From Sedimentisphaerales bacterium (GTDB lineage Bacteria; Planctomycetota; Phycisphaerae; Sedimentisphaerales; SM23-30), in contig DAOWIP010000012.1 of NCBI GenBank assembly GCA_030640865.1, positions 1-7,262 on the forward strand: a stretch of DNA of 7,262 nt, read 5' to 3'. Every line of letters begins with the position of its first letter. Positions within the stretch are counted from its first letter, which is position 1. The notes under the pieces were generated by a model. The model made no database searches and had not been told where the DNA came from. It worked only from the letters and a program-made list of their open reading frames with translations. A program made the translations under genes and the position numbers. This document shows, one piece after another, positions 1 to 5,647 of this stretch.

Positions 1-716
1 ACCTGCCGCCGGAGTTTAAAGAGGACAAAATACATATATGGGCCATCGACGGCAAAGCACGGCCGGGCGCTATATATTCTTATCGTTTGCGGGTTGGTTT
101 TTTCAATCCTATTGCTGGTCATAATTGGTTTAAGAGCAAAGAGGACCAGAATAAATACAAGTTCCAGCGCATTATCTGGACGCCATTCGTTGACCGCGAA
201 CAGGTGGTTCGGGTACCACGCAATACTTTATTCTTTCCAAAAACCTCAATTAGCGCGGTTGCCGACGCCAGTGCCAGTGTGGAAGTCTATCGCAAGCAGT
301 CCGGCCAATGGCGTAAAAGGACTTTTCGCGTAGCCTCCGGCAGTGAAATTGGCACCATTGTCAACGAACCTCTTAATCCAACCAGAGACAGAGGCAGGGG
401 CCGCAGAACAGTTATCGACGAAAACGCTGATACCATAGAAGTTGATTATCGTACCGGTGTTACAGTGATCGATGTTGTGCCGAAAAGCAGTCATTGGTAT
501 ATAAAACCAAATATGCTTAGGGAACTGACCTGTGCGGATATCATTTATCGCGATTCTGACGGGAGTATTAAAAGACTTGGTACACATAAATATACCTGGC
601 CTGAATATTTCATTGATACGAAATCTAAAATCGACAGAGAAATAAAAGCGAAAGAAAAGGAACGTACTTCATCACGCACTCCGGGAAGAGGCTCGACAAG
701 TGGCAGTATCTTTTAA
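1..716 (+). CDS. Unrecognised protein, C-terminal part (5' end off the window)
   Basis: The frame is open from base 3 to the TAA at 714-716, so only about the last 237 residues are visible and the true start lies upstream. The TTG at 87 is in frame but has no ribosome binding site, and the upstream codons read as protein (residues such as IHIWAIDGKARPGAIYSYRL), so I do not treat it as the start. I do not recognise a named family. The visible part looks like a beta-rich domain with an IYSYRLRVGFFNP stretch, followed by a polar segment rich in Arg, Gly and Asp, a second hydrophobic/aromatic stretch (VTVIDVVPKSSHWYIKP), and a highly charged tail rich in Lys and Glu ending in a Ser/Gly/Thr-rich end. 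No membrane segment is visible. Such tails and YRYRLRV-like strands remind me of large exported or envelope-associated planctomycete proteins, but that is only an impression. It converges with the next gene. Confidence 0.75.
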   Translation, partial: LPPEFKEDKIHIWAIDGKARPGAIYSYRLRVGFFNPIAGHNWFKSKEDQNKYKFQRIIWTPFVDREQVVRVPRNTLFFPKTSISAVADASASVEVYRKQSGQWRKRTFRVASGSEIGTIVNEPLNPTRDRGRGRRTVIDENADTIEVDYRTGVTVIDVVPKSSHWYIKPNMLRELTCADIIYRDSDGSIKRLGTHKYTWPEYFIDTKSKIDREIKAKEKERTSSRTPGRGSTSGSIF

Positions 717-719
717 TTT

Positions 720-740
720 GGTAGCCGTTCACGGGTTCTT
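720..740 (+). repeat. Post-stop repeat motif, copy 1
   Basis: The 21 bases match 6336-6356 with two differences and 2579-2600 more loosely. The core is CCGTTCACGGGTTCTT. CCG and CGG can pair around a TTCA loop, and a T-rich tract follows (to about 749). It begins three bases after the stop codon of the first gene, so it may act as a weak transcription terminator or be a dispersed palindromic repeat. Confidence 0.6.
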
Positions 741-743
741 TTC

Positions 744-773
744 TTTATTAGGCCCCGAAGCACGACCGTCGTG
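744..773 (+). repeat. Diverged TTATTAGCCCC-type element with CACGAC/GTCGTG palindrome
   Basis: TTTATTAGGCCCCGA at 744-758 resembles the start of the hairpin unit seen at 5648 and 6485. It runs into a perfect palindrome, CACGAC (761-766) and GTCGTG (768-773), around one base. It lies between two convergent genes, where a bidirectional terminator would be expected, but it has no T-run directly after the stem. Confidence 0.4.
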
Positions 774-785
774 ATGGTATCCGAT

Positions 786-821
786 ATTGGTTATTGGTTA
801 TTCCTCATTGATTCCTCATTC
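786..821. repeat. Short tandem repeats: 7-mer x2 then 11-mer x2
   Basis: ATTGGTT occurs twice in tandem (786-799), directly followed by ATTCCTCATTG (800-810) and ATTCCTCATTC (811-821). The tract ends 19 bases before the stop codon of the minus-strand gene. No function is evident. Confidence 0.6.
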
Positions 822-839
822 TGGTTTCTTAATTCGTCA

Positions 840-1745
840 TTACGAAAGTGTATTATCTTCTTGTCTGCCCACCGTAGAGATTTCCCCGACGGCCTGATTG
901 GCCTTGGTTGTTGAGATCAGACGACGGCGAATCTTCTGGACGGCTCGATGGCTGCGCCATTGGGCCACCGCCAGCAGGAACACGGTCAATCCCCACAATC
1001 CCACAAATCGTCCGTAATAGAGTACATATTGCCTTGGATTGTCACTGCTCACAAGGTTCAGGTAGCTGTTGGTGAGTTCTTTATATGTGAACAGGGTCCC
1101 GTGAATTTCCGAACTCATAGTATGTTGCCAGGGCAGGATTAGCACCATCACAATCAGGGACAGGAAAAACGCCTTACTTGTATCGGCCAGTCCTCCCAAT
1201 TGGCCGACCAGCGACAATTTCATTCCAATCAGCAGAACCAAACAGTAGATAACCGCCACAAAGGTCAATATATAGTTACTTGTTTTGATACTGTCACGAA
1301 TCAGTTTTTCCAGCGACTCGCCTAAATTGCTTTTACTGGAAGGTTTTGTCGGTGTTATGGTTTCTGTTTTTTCGTCTTTATCGTCAGCCGCGGAGATTTT
1401 ATCTTTGTCGGTTTCCGGTATTTGTTCATTTTTTTCGGGCGTTCCAGCCTGTTTCTGTTGGTCTGATGTTTCCGGTTTCTCGGCGACTTCCGGCTTCTCG
1501 CTGATTGCCGCAGTCTCAACGGCTGAAGCTTCATTATCTGCGTTAATCAGGACCTGATCGAGTCTGCCGCTCTGAACTGCCCAGAACCCCGCCTGAATTA
1601 CCAGCAGAGGTATCAGCAAAAACAGCCAGAAAATCAGGTTTCTCGCACCATTAAAACTGTTAAAGGCCTCGAGCGCATCTTTTTTATCTTCACCCACGTT
1701 GTAATTTCCGGGATTTGTCAAGCCGTTCATTGGTAACATCTCCAT
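840..1745 (-). CDS. Unrecognised four-helix membrane protein with acidic linker
   Basis: The reading frame gives 301 residues from the first ATG (1745), or 296 from the ATG at 1730. I favour 1730: GGAG lies nine bases before it, while the 1745 ATG has no ribosome binding site and would be only about 15 bases from the predicted transcript start. Hydrophobic segments are at about residues 36-57, 157-177, 190-207 and 242-263. Residues about 64-140 are a low-complexity linker rich in Glu, Lys, Thr, Pro and Asp. The C-terminal tail (264-280) is strongly basic, with RSHRAVQKIRRR. By the positive-inside rule the N- and C-termini would be cytoplasmic and the acidic linker extracytoplasmic. I recognise no family or catalytic motif. 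It stands alone on the minus strand between a convergent and a divergent neighbour and has its own promoter. That it is a real gene is well supported; its role is unknown. Confidence 0.85.
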   Translation of the reverse strand: MEMLPMNGLTNPGNYNVGEDKKDALEAFNSFNGARNLIFWLFLLIPLLVIQAGFWAVQSGRLDQVLINADNEASAVETAAISEKPEVAEKPETSDQQKQAGTPEKNEQIPETDKDKISAADDKDEKTETITPTKPSSKSNLGESLEKLIRDSIKTSNYILTFVAVIYCLVLLIGMKLSLVGQLGGLADTSKAFFLSLIVMVLILPWQHTMSSEIHGTLFTYKELTNSYLNLVSSDNPRQYVLYYGRFVGLWGLTVFLLAVAQWRSHRAVQKIRRRLISTTKANQAVGEISTVGRQEDNTLS

Positions 1746-1766
1746 AAAATAAAGTGATTTACGCTG

Positions 1767-1796
1767 ATAATATCCATTTTTTCAGCCTGCTGTCAA
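1767..1796 (-). promoter_or_regulatory. Sigma70-type promoter of the membrane-protein gene
   Basis: Read on the minus strand, TTGACA (1796-1791, perfect -35) is followed by an 18-base spacer and TATTAT (1772-1767, five of six matches to the -10). The transcript would begin near 1760, leaving a leader of about 30 bases to the ATG at 1730 but only about 15 to the ATG at 1745. Confidence 0.7.
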
Positions 1797-1810
1797 ACAA
1801 ATTCGGAGCA

Positions 1811-1833
1811 CCGAAAAAGGAAGATTTTTTCGG
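1811..1833. repeat. Inverted repeat CCGAAAAA / TTTTTCGG
   Basis: The perfect 8-bp arms are at 1811-1818 and 1826-1833 with a 7-base loop. It sits just upstream of the -35 of the minus-strand promoter, so it could be an operator-like site. It has no T-run after the stem in either direction, so it is not a convincing terminator. Confidence 0.45.
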
Positions 1834-1923
1834 CAAACACTGACAGTACGTCAAATACACTTTTCCCCCAACCTTTGGGACAATATCAAACTTTTGACGC
1901 TGGCGTCTAACTTGTCATTTGTC

Positions 1924-1943
1924 ATTCCCGCGGAGGCGGGAAT
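1924..1943. repeat. dRS3-like palindromic repeat (ATTCCC-N8-GGGAAT)
   Basis: ATTCCCGC and GCGGGAAT form a perfect 8-bp stem around GGAG, embedded in GTCATT...CCATC. The form ATTCCC-N8-GGGAAT is the published consensus of the Neisseria dRS3 repeat, and similar repeats are scattered in many unrelated genomes. A partial relative is seen at 5575-5622 in this window. Confidence 0.65.
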
Positions 1944-1982
1944 CCATCTTCTTCGCCCTAAACCCTCGCTTCCCATCCCCCC

Positions 1983-2006
1983 ATACACTCATACACCCAT
2001 ACACTG
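1983..2006. repeat. Three tandem octamers ATACACYS
   Basis: ATACACTC, ATACACCC and ATACACTG follow each other without a gap, in a longer C/A-rich, G-poor tract (about 1963-2035). It lies upstream of the likely ribH promoter. No function can be assigned. Confidence 0.6.
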
Positions 2007-2043
2007 ATTTCCCCATTTACTCATCCACCCATTTCTGGTATCA

Positions 2044-2049
2044 TATAAT
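2044..2049 (+). promoter_or_regulatory. Possible -10 box for ribH
   Basis: This is a perfect TATAAT 56 bases before the ribH start. No good -35 is found at 16-18 bases upstream, so the assignment is tentative. Confidence 0.35.
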
Positions 2050-2094
2050 CTTGATTTATAGTTATACGATTTTTTGTTCCGGCTAAGCCGGGTT

Positions 2095-2099
2095 GGGAG
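2095..2099 (+). promoter_or_regulatory. Ribosome binding site of ribH
   Basis: GGGAG lies six bases before the ATG at 2106. It fixes the start, which also fits the usual N-terminus of lumazine synthase. Confidence 0.7.
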
Positions 2100-2105
2100 T
2101 GTGCT

Positions 2106-2582
2106 ATGCCGCAGGAATTACACGGAGTGTTACAGGTTGGCAAAGAACGTTATGGTATTGTCGTCAGTCGTTTTAATGATTTTATCACTTCACGGCTGCT
2201 TGATGGGGCCTTGGATTGTCTGCGGCGTCACGGAGCCGTGGACGAACAAATTACCATAATGTGGGTCCCTGGTTCATTTGAGGTGCCGCTGGCCGCCAGG
2301 CGATTGGCCGGAAGTGGCAAATTCGCAGCCGTCATCTGCCTTGCAGCCGTAATCCGGGGTCAGACTGACCACTATGATTATGTCTGTCAGCAGATAACCC
2401 GTGGTGTCGGCGAGGCCGGTTTGGCTACGGGTGTGCCTGTTTTGTTCGGGGTTATTACTACTGATAGCCTTGATGGCGCCATTGATCGGGCAGGTGCCAA
2501 GGGCGGCAATCAGGGCTTTAAGTCCGCCGCCGCCGCCATCGAGATGGTGCACGTCTTCGACCAACTGAACGAGATGAAGTAA
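2106..2582 (+). CDS. ribH: 6,7-dimethyl-8-ribityllumazine synthase
   Basis: This cytosolic enzyme of riboflavin synthesis condenses 5-amino-6-ribitylamino-uracil with 3,4-dihydroxy-2-butanone 4-phosphate; riboflavin synthase then uses its product. The 158 residues match the usual family length. Visible signatures are the substrate-binding SRFN (21-24) and VPGSFEVPLA (54-63), then AVIRGQTDHYDYV (81-93) with the catalytic His at 89, GVPVLFGVITTD (109-120), and the phosphate-contacting Arg128 in DRAGAKGGNQG. In the family the bases before the His are usually GxTxH; here GQTDH is an acceptable variant. The start has a good GGGAG site. These proteins form pentamers or 60-subunit shells; which form is made here cannot be read from sequence. 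The TAA stop lies within a dispersed repeat motif (2579-2600). No FMN riboswitch is seen upstream. nusB follows, the same order as in E. coli. Confidence 0.97.
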   Translation: MPQELHGVLQVGKERYGIVVSRFNDFITSRLLDGALDCLRRHGAVDEQITIMWVPGSFEVPLAARRLAGSGKFAAVICLAAVIRGQTDHYDYVCQQITRGVGEAGLATGVPVLFGVITTDSLDGAIDRAGAKGGNQGFKSAAAAIEMVHVFDQLNEMK

Positions 2583-2600
2583 CCGTTCACGTGTTTTCTG
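2579..2600 (+). repeat. Post-stop repeat motif, copy 2 (contains ribH stop)
   Basis: It aligns with 6338-6360 with one gap and a few substitutions (GTAACCGTTCACGTG versus GTAACCATTCACGGG, both running into CTG). The ribH TAA (2580-2582) is part of the motif. Confidence 0.5.
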
Positions 2601-2630
2601 TTCAGCCGTGTGCAATATGTGGATTTTCTC

Positions 2631-2659
2631 ATTAGCACCGGACTTTAGTTCGACGGGGT
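2631..2659 (+). repeat. Diverged ATTAGC...GACTTTA...GGGGT element
   Basis: ATTAGCACCGGACTTTA followed by GTTCGACGGGGT resembles the paired units at 5651-5680 and 6488-6517. GGAC (2640-2643) can pair with GTTC (2648-2651) around TTTA, with CC/GG outside a two-base bulge. It is degenerate, and recognised mainly because it holds the same position between a post-stop motif and a GTAGG palindrome. Confidence 0.4.
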
Positions 2660-2664
2660 GGCGC

Positions 2665-2704
2665 CTTTTTGCTGTAGGCAAACTTGTTTGCCGAAAGCAA
2701 AGAG
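2665..2704 (+). promoter_or_regulatory. 40-base leader hairpin before nusB
   Basis: An outer stem of nine pairs, one of them T-G (2665-2673 with 2696-2704), surrounds an internal loop GTA/GAA and an inner stem GGCAAA/TTTGCC (2677-2682 and 2687-2692) capped by CTTG. The inner part is one of the GTAGG-headed palindromes. The 3' arm ends in AGAG, which is the start of AGAGGTGAT (2701-2709), a strong Shine-Dalgarno-like string. The fold could therefore mask it. Alternatively it is simply a repeat element between co-transcribed genes. Confidence 0.5.
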
Positions 2705-2736
2705 GTGATAATCAAAATCGGGAGCTTCTGTACGCT

Positions 2737-3174
2737 ATGTCTATAAGTTACGATATTGACTGTGACCCCCGTAGTTTGGCTCGGCAAACGGCAGTTCAGT
2801 ACCTTCATCATCTTACCGTGCAGAACGGCTGGGGCCTTGACCGGATCGACCTGTTTTTGGATGAATTTACCGTTCATCCGCAGGCTCGGCCATTGGCCCG
2901 GCAGTGGATACTGGGAACCTGGCAGCACCTGGAGCGGATCGACCAGTTAATCTGTCAGGCCAGCGCAAATTGGCAGCCGAGTCGTATTAGCCTTGTCGAT
3001 CGCAACAATCTGCGCCTGGCAATTTACCAACTGCTTTATTGTCACGAGATACCTCCGAAGGTTGTCATCAATGAAGCGATCGAACTGGCCAGAATATTCA
3101 GCACCGCCCAGGCCCCCGCCTTTATCAACGGCGTATTGGACGCGATTTACCACAAAATCAAGGAAGAATCATAA
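2737..3174 (+). CDS. nusB: Transcription antitermination protein NusB
   Basis: NusB binds the boxA RNA together with NusE (ribosomal protein S10) and helps RNA polymerase resist termination, above all in rRNA operons. From the ATG at 2737 the protein has 145 residues, the normal size. Family features are an N-terminal basic helix RSLARQTAVQYLHHL (12-26), then VDRNNLRLAIYQLLY (87-101) and PPKVVINEAIELARIF (106-121), and the closing AFINGVLDAIYHKI (128-141). The frame is open further upstream to a GTG at 2608, but those codons lie across repeat-like hairpin sequence and do not resemble NusB, so I reject that start. GGGAG (2720-2724) is 12 bases from the ATG, rather far; AGAGGTGAT (2701-2709) is stronger but too distant. 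ftsY begins three bases after the stop, so the two are almost certainly co-transcribed. Confidence 0.94.
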   Translation: MSISYDIDCDPRSLARQTAVQYLHHLTVQNGWGLDRIDLFLDEFTVHPQARPLARQWILGTWQHLERIDQLICQASANWQPSRISLVDRNNLRLAIYQLLYCHEIPPKVVINEAIELARIFSTAQAPAFINGVLDAIYHKIKEES

Positions 3175-3177
3175 TCT

Positions 3178-4101
3178 ATGGCTTTATTTTCTAAAACTTT
3201 GGACAAGCTCAGGAACGGCCTGAGGAAAAGTCGTGATAAAATCGGCGGCTCACTTATGACGGTTTTAACTCTTGGCCGCCGTATCGACGAGAACCTTTTG
3301 GAGCATCTTGAGGAACAGTTAATCAGCGATGATATTGGTGTGGAAACTTCACTGCGGATTATTGAGGATTTACGTTCGGCCTGGAAGGAAAAGAAGATCG
3401 CTTCTTCTGAGGACATTCTGCCCTTTCTCAAGCAGGACTTGATCAACTGTTGGCCCAATCGCGAACGCCGGCTGATCCTGGCCGACAGCCCGCCCACGGT
3501 GATATTGGTTACTGGTGTCAACGGCTCAGGTAAAACCACCAGTATAGGAAAGTTGGCCCACTATTTAAGCAGTCAGAATAAAAAGGTTGTTCTCGGTGCC
3601 TGCGATACCTTTCGGGCCGCCGCTGTTGAGCAGCTTACTATCTGGAGCAGACGGACAGACGTCCAGATCGTAAAGCATCAGCAGGGCAGCGACCCTGCCG
3701 CCGTCGCTTATGACGCTTGCGATGCCGCCCTTGCCCGCAATGCGGACTTCCTGTTAATCGACACCGCCGGCCGACTGCACACACAGAAAAATCTTATGAA
3801 AGAGTTGACCAAGATTCGCGACGTCGTCGCCCGTAAAATCCCCGGTTCACCGCACGAGGTTATCCAGGTACTGGACGCTACTACCGGCCAGAACGCCGTC
3901 AACCAGGCCAAAATGTTTAACGAGGCGGTCGATGTAACCGGGATTATGTTAGCCAAGCTCGACGGAACCGCCAAAGGCGGCATCGTCGTTGCTATTCGCA
4001 ATCAGATAAACATACCTGTTAAGTTCGTCGGCCTTGGCGAAGGCCCTGAAGACCTCGAACCATTCGACCCTGAAACCTTCGTCGAAGCACTTTTTAGTTA
4101 G
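3178..4101 (+). CDS. ftsY: Signal recognition particle receptor FtsY
   Basis: FtsY is the membrane-associated GTPase that docks the SRP (Ffh plus 4.5S RNA) carrying ribosomes translating membrane proteins, delivering them to the Sec translocon. The 307 residues make up the NG core. The helical N domain is about 1-90. The GTPase G domain follows, with the P-loop GVNGSGKTTS (113-122), DTFRAAAVEQL (143-153), DTAGR (195-199), AKLDGTAKGG (259-268; the common form begins TKLD) and the closing GLGEGPEDLEPFDPETFVEALF (285-306). The long acidic A domain found in E. coli FtsY is absent, as in many bacteria; the basic N-terminus (FSKTLDKLRNGLRKSRDKI) probably serves membrane contact. The ATG follows the nusB stop by three bases, with AGGA at 3161-3164 inside nusB as a distant ribosome binding site. 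Confidence 0.97.
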   Translation: MALFSKTLDKLRNGLRKSRDKIGGSLMTVLTLGRRIDENLLEHLEEQLISDDIGVETSLRIIEDLRSAWKEKKIASSEDILPFLKQDLINCWPNRERRLILADSPPTVILVTGVNGSGKTTSIGKLAHYLSSQNKKVVLGACDTFRAAAVEQLTIWSRRTDVQIVKHQQGSDPAAVAYDACDAALARNADFLLIDTAGRLHTQKNLMKELTKIRDVVARKIPGSPHEVIQVLDATTGQNAVNQAKMFNEAVDVTGIMLAKLDGTAKGGIVVAIRNQINIPVKFVGLGEGPEDLEPFDPETFVEALFS

Positions 4102-4129
4102 TACCTGTAGCGAAGGGAAAAAATCGTGC

Positions 4130-4148
4130 CACGGCCATTTTGGCCGTG
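4130..4148. repeat. Palindrome CACGGCCA / TGGCCGTG after ftsY
   Basis: The perfect 8-bp arms (4130-4137 and 4141-4148) flank TTT, 28 bases after the ftsY stop. The stem is strong but no T-run follows. It could pause polymerase, or be a member of the dispersed palindromes of this window. Confidence 0.55.
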
Positions 4149-4170
4149 CTTATGTCACCGTTACGAAAAG

Positions 4171-4195
4171 TAGGGGCGACCCTATGTGGTCGCCC
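4171..4195 (+). repeat. GTAGG-headed palindrome GGGCGACC / GGTCGCCC
   Basis: (G)TAGG at 4170-4174 leads into a perfect 8-bp stem (4174-4181 and 4188-4195) around CTATGT. It shares its head and layout, but not its stem sequence, with the elements at 2674, 4518, 5626, 6461 and 6553. It ends 30 bases before the start of the FmdB-type gene. Confidence 0.6.
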
Positions 4196-4225
4196 AATAA
4201 TGGTTGCGAAACAACTATAATTGAT

Positions 4226-4468
4226 ATGCCTATTTACCAGTACAAAACCACAGAAAAAGGATGTTCCTGTTGCCGCGACGGCTTTGAAATTATGCAATCG
4301 ATGAAGGACAAACCCCTTTCTTGCTGCCCGAAATGTAAGGGACCGGTCAAGAAAATCCCCGCTTCCGTCAGTGGCGGTGTCCCCACGCTTTCTAACAGCA
4401 ATCTTCGCGACAAGGGTTTTACCAAGCTCGTAAAACGTGGCGACGGCACCTACGAAAAAACCACTTAG
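4226..4468 (+). CDS. FmdB-family zinc-ribbon protein
   Basis: This is an 80-residue protein beginning MPIYQYK, the hallmark start of the FmdB putative regulatory zinc-ribbon family (MPIYEY...). Two Cys pairs, C13-x2-C16 and C34-x2-C37, would bind one zinc ion; C15 and C33 are additional. The polar tail ends GFTKLVKRGDGTYEKTT. The family is small, widespread and poorly understood; a regulatory or RNA/nucleic-acid role is often assumed but not established. The frame is open further upstream into ftsY, but the family start and the absence of homologous sequence before it favour 4226. No Shine-Dalgarno is present. Instead a perfect TATAAT (4216-4221) lies four bases before the ATG, so the mRNA may have almost no leader. 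It follows ftsY by 124 bases and may be transcribed separately. Confidence 0.85.
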   Translation: MPIYQYKTTEKGCSCCRDGFEIMQSMKDKPLSCCPKCKGPVKKIPASVSGGVPTLSNSNLRDKGFTKLVKRGDGTYEKTT

Positions 4469-4473
4469 TTTTT
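4456..4473 (+). terminator. Weak terminator-like hairpin at end of FmdB gene
   Basis: AAAAAC (4456-4461) pairs with GTTTTT (4468-4473) around CACTTA, overlapping the stop codon. A second T-run (4485-4490) follows. The stem is short and A/T-rich, so termination would be inefficient. Confidence 0.25.
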
Positions 4474-4488
4474 GTTGCAAGAGCTTTT

Positions 4489-4516
4489 TTAATAGCCCCT
4501 GATGTTAAGCAGTTAA
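4489..4516 (+). repeat. Diverged TTAATAGCCCC element
   Basis: TTAATAGCCCCTG resembles the start of the hairpin unit at 6521 (ATTAGCCCCTG), but the 3' arm has decayed; TTAAG is repeated directly (4505-4509 and 4513-4517). It runs straight into the GTAGG palindrome, repeating the module order seen elsewhere. Confidence 0.4.
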
Positions 4517-4517
4517 G

Positions 4518-4538
4518 TAGGGTGCGATGTATCGCACC
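4518..4538 (+). repeat. GTAGG-headed palindrome GGTGCGAT / ATCGCACC
   Basis: The arms at 4521-4528 and 4531-4538 are perfectly complementary around GT (seven pairs with a TGTA loop if folded as RNA). It ends 15 bases before the ATG of the kinase gene, in a place where a ribosome binding site would be expected. Confidence 0.6.
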
Positions 4539-4553
4539 ATTTAATCTAATCAA

Positions 4554-5567
4554 ATGATTTATGAAGATGAAATTAAAGAAGTAATAAAGGCTGCTGTTTC
4601 AGCTGTGCCGACATCGGTTCGGGCTTTGGGTGGAACGGCAACGCCAAAGTTTGATGTTCGAACTTCTAATGGCCGATTTGTTCTTCGGATTCGGCCGGCG
4701 GAGTTTTCTGATGAAAACCTGATTCGATTTGATCATGAGGTGTTATGGCGATTGCATCGAGTGGGTCTGCCGGTTCCATACCCTCACAAACGGCCTGACG
4801 GAACAAGCTGGTTTGTAAGCGGCCGACACGTATGGGAAGTTCTTTCCTGGGTCGAAGGTGAGCCGTTTGACATAAATGATCTTCAGGCGATTTACAATCT
4901 CGGACGTTTTCTGGCCCAGTTTCACGCGACGTTGCGGGACAATATACCATTTGGCAAAGCTGGTTGGCGTCGGGAGGATCATCCTGATTTGATGGTGGAA
5001 TATCTTCGACAGTTGGGAACACTTTGTTCCGGCAGTGCGGAGGAAAATGAAATTACCCGGATCGGCAATCAGATTGACTTGGTTAAAGAAACGCTGGATG
5101 GCGGATTATATGAGAAGTTACCTGAAGCAATCATTCACGGTGATATTCATCCGGGAAATTTACGGTTCAGGGATTCGCATGTGAGCGCGGTGTACGATTT
5201 CGATTATATTAGCCTGCAGGCCCGTGCGAGAGATGTCAGTGACGGCCTGATGTTTTTTGCCGCTCGACGGCCTTCCATTATGAACCCTGACGACATTTAC
5301 TCTCTCACTCAACCGTTTGAATGTGATTTTGAGCGATCGCGGGTTTTTTTGGATGGTTATCAGCAAATCATTAAATTGACTGACCTGGAATGGTCTGCGT
5401 TGCCGTTGCTGATACGTTCCCGGTGGCTCCAGATTCGCCTGCGTGGGAGCCGGAAAGTCAAAAAGGAGCAAAAAATTCTTTTTGTACTTGACCGGTTTTT
5501 CGAGTTAATCGAGTGGCTTGACGAGCGAGGCGCGGATTTTTTCCATCGCCTGCGGACCGTGCTATAG
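4554..5567 (+). CDS. APH-fold phosphotransferase (aminoglycoside/homoserine-kinase-like family)
   Basis: The 337 residues carry the protein-kinase-like fold of the APH family (PF01636), which transfers phosphate from ATP to a small molecule or side chain. The N-lobe has a RFVLRIRP strand (41-48); the position usually held by the ATP-binding Lys is Arg45, as I recall for many members of this group. The hinge is HVWEVLSWVEGEPF (92-105). The catalytic loop is HGDIHPGNLRF (195-205) with Asp197 and Asn202, and DFD (215-217) holds the metal-binding Asp. DVSDGLMFFA (227-236) follows. The substrate cannot be read: homoserine kinase ThrB2 and stress kinase SrkA are the nearest well-known relatives, and antibiotic resistance is not indicated. 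No Shine-Dalgarno precedes the ATG; a palindrome ends 15 bases upstream. The gene appears monocistronic. Confidence 0.88.
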   Translation: MIYEDEIKEVIKAAVSAVPTSVRALGGTATPKFDVRTSNGRFVLRIRPAEFSDENLIRFDHEVLWRLHRVGLPVPYPHKRPDGTSWFVSGRHVWEVLSWVEGEPFDINDLQAIYNLGRFLAQFHATLRDNIPFGKAGWRREDHPDLMVEYLRQLGTLCSGSAEENEITRIGNQIDLVKETLDGGLYEKLPEAIIHGDIHPGNLRFRDSHVSAVYDFDYISLQARARDVSDGLMFFAARRPSIMNPDDIYSLTQPFECDFERSRVFLDGYQQIIKLTDLEWSALPLLIRSRWLQIRLRGSRKVKKEQKILFVLDRFFELIEWLDERGADFFHRLRTVL

Positions 5568-5574
5568 AGAACCT

Positions 5575-5622
5575 GTCATTCTCGCGAACGCATGTCCCCG
5601 CGTAGGCGGAGGCAGGGGTTCC
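5575..5622. repeat. Rearranged GTCATTC..CGCG / CCGCGTAGGCGG repeat
   Basis: GTCATTCTCGCG (5575-5586) resembles the left half of the repeat at 1921-1943. It is followed by a second palindrome, CCGC (5598-5601) and GCGG (5606-5609) around GTAG, and by GGGGTTCCC. It looks like a decayed or composite copy of the dRS3-like element, directly after the kinase stop codon. Confidence 0.4.
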
Positions 5623-5625
5623 CAA

Positions 5626-5647
5626 GTAGGGCGGGCCTGGGCGCCGC
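5626..5647 (+). repeat. GTAGGGCGGGCC element, degenerate palindrome
   Basis: GTAGGGCGGGCC at 5626-5637 is shared with 6553-6564, but the second arm has changed (TGGGCGCC), leaving only GGCG/CGCC pairing. It joins the 36-base unit directly. Confidence 0.45.

Larger units (their letters stand above)
1746..2105. other. 360-base divergent spacer between membrane-protein gene and ribH
   Basis: No protein gene is evident. In order it holds the minus-strand promoter (1767-1796), an 8-bp inverted repeat (1811-1833), small palindromes at 1841-1853 (TGAC/GTCA) and 1896-1907 (GACGC/GCGTC), an ATTCCC...GGGAAT hairpin (1924-1943), three tandem octamers (1983-2006), a C-rich tract to about 2035, a TATAAT (2044-2049) and the ribH ribosome binding site (2095-2099). 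I looked for an FMN riboswitch ahead of ribH and saw no recognisable conserved core. Confidence 0.7.

Noticed and set aside
87..716. TTG at 87 as the start of the first gene
   Set aside because: The frame is open to the left edge, the upstream codons look like protein, and no ribosome binding site precedes the TTG.
1285..1557. Plus-strand reading frame of 90 codons rich in Ser, Val and Leu
   Set aside because: It is the antisense shadow of the acidic linker of the minus-strand membrane-protein gene.
1850..2105. FMN riboswitch ahead of ribH
   Set aside because: None of the conserved core segments of that riboswitch could be found in the spacer.
2608..2736. N-terminal extension of NusB from a GTG at 2608
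   Set aside because: The extra 43 residues are encoded by repeat and hairpin sequence, do not resemble NusB, and would make the protein unusually long.
4034..4225. N-terminal extension of the FmdB-type protein into ftsY
   Set aside because: The family begins MPIYxY, exactly at 4226; the upstream codons overlap ftsY and two palindromes.
4554..5567. Aminoglycoside resistance gene
   Set aside because: The kinase belongs to the broad APH fold, but nothing in sequence or context (no mobile element, no integron) points to antibiotic modification.
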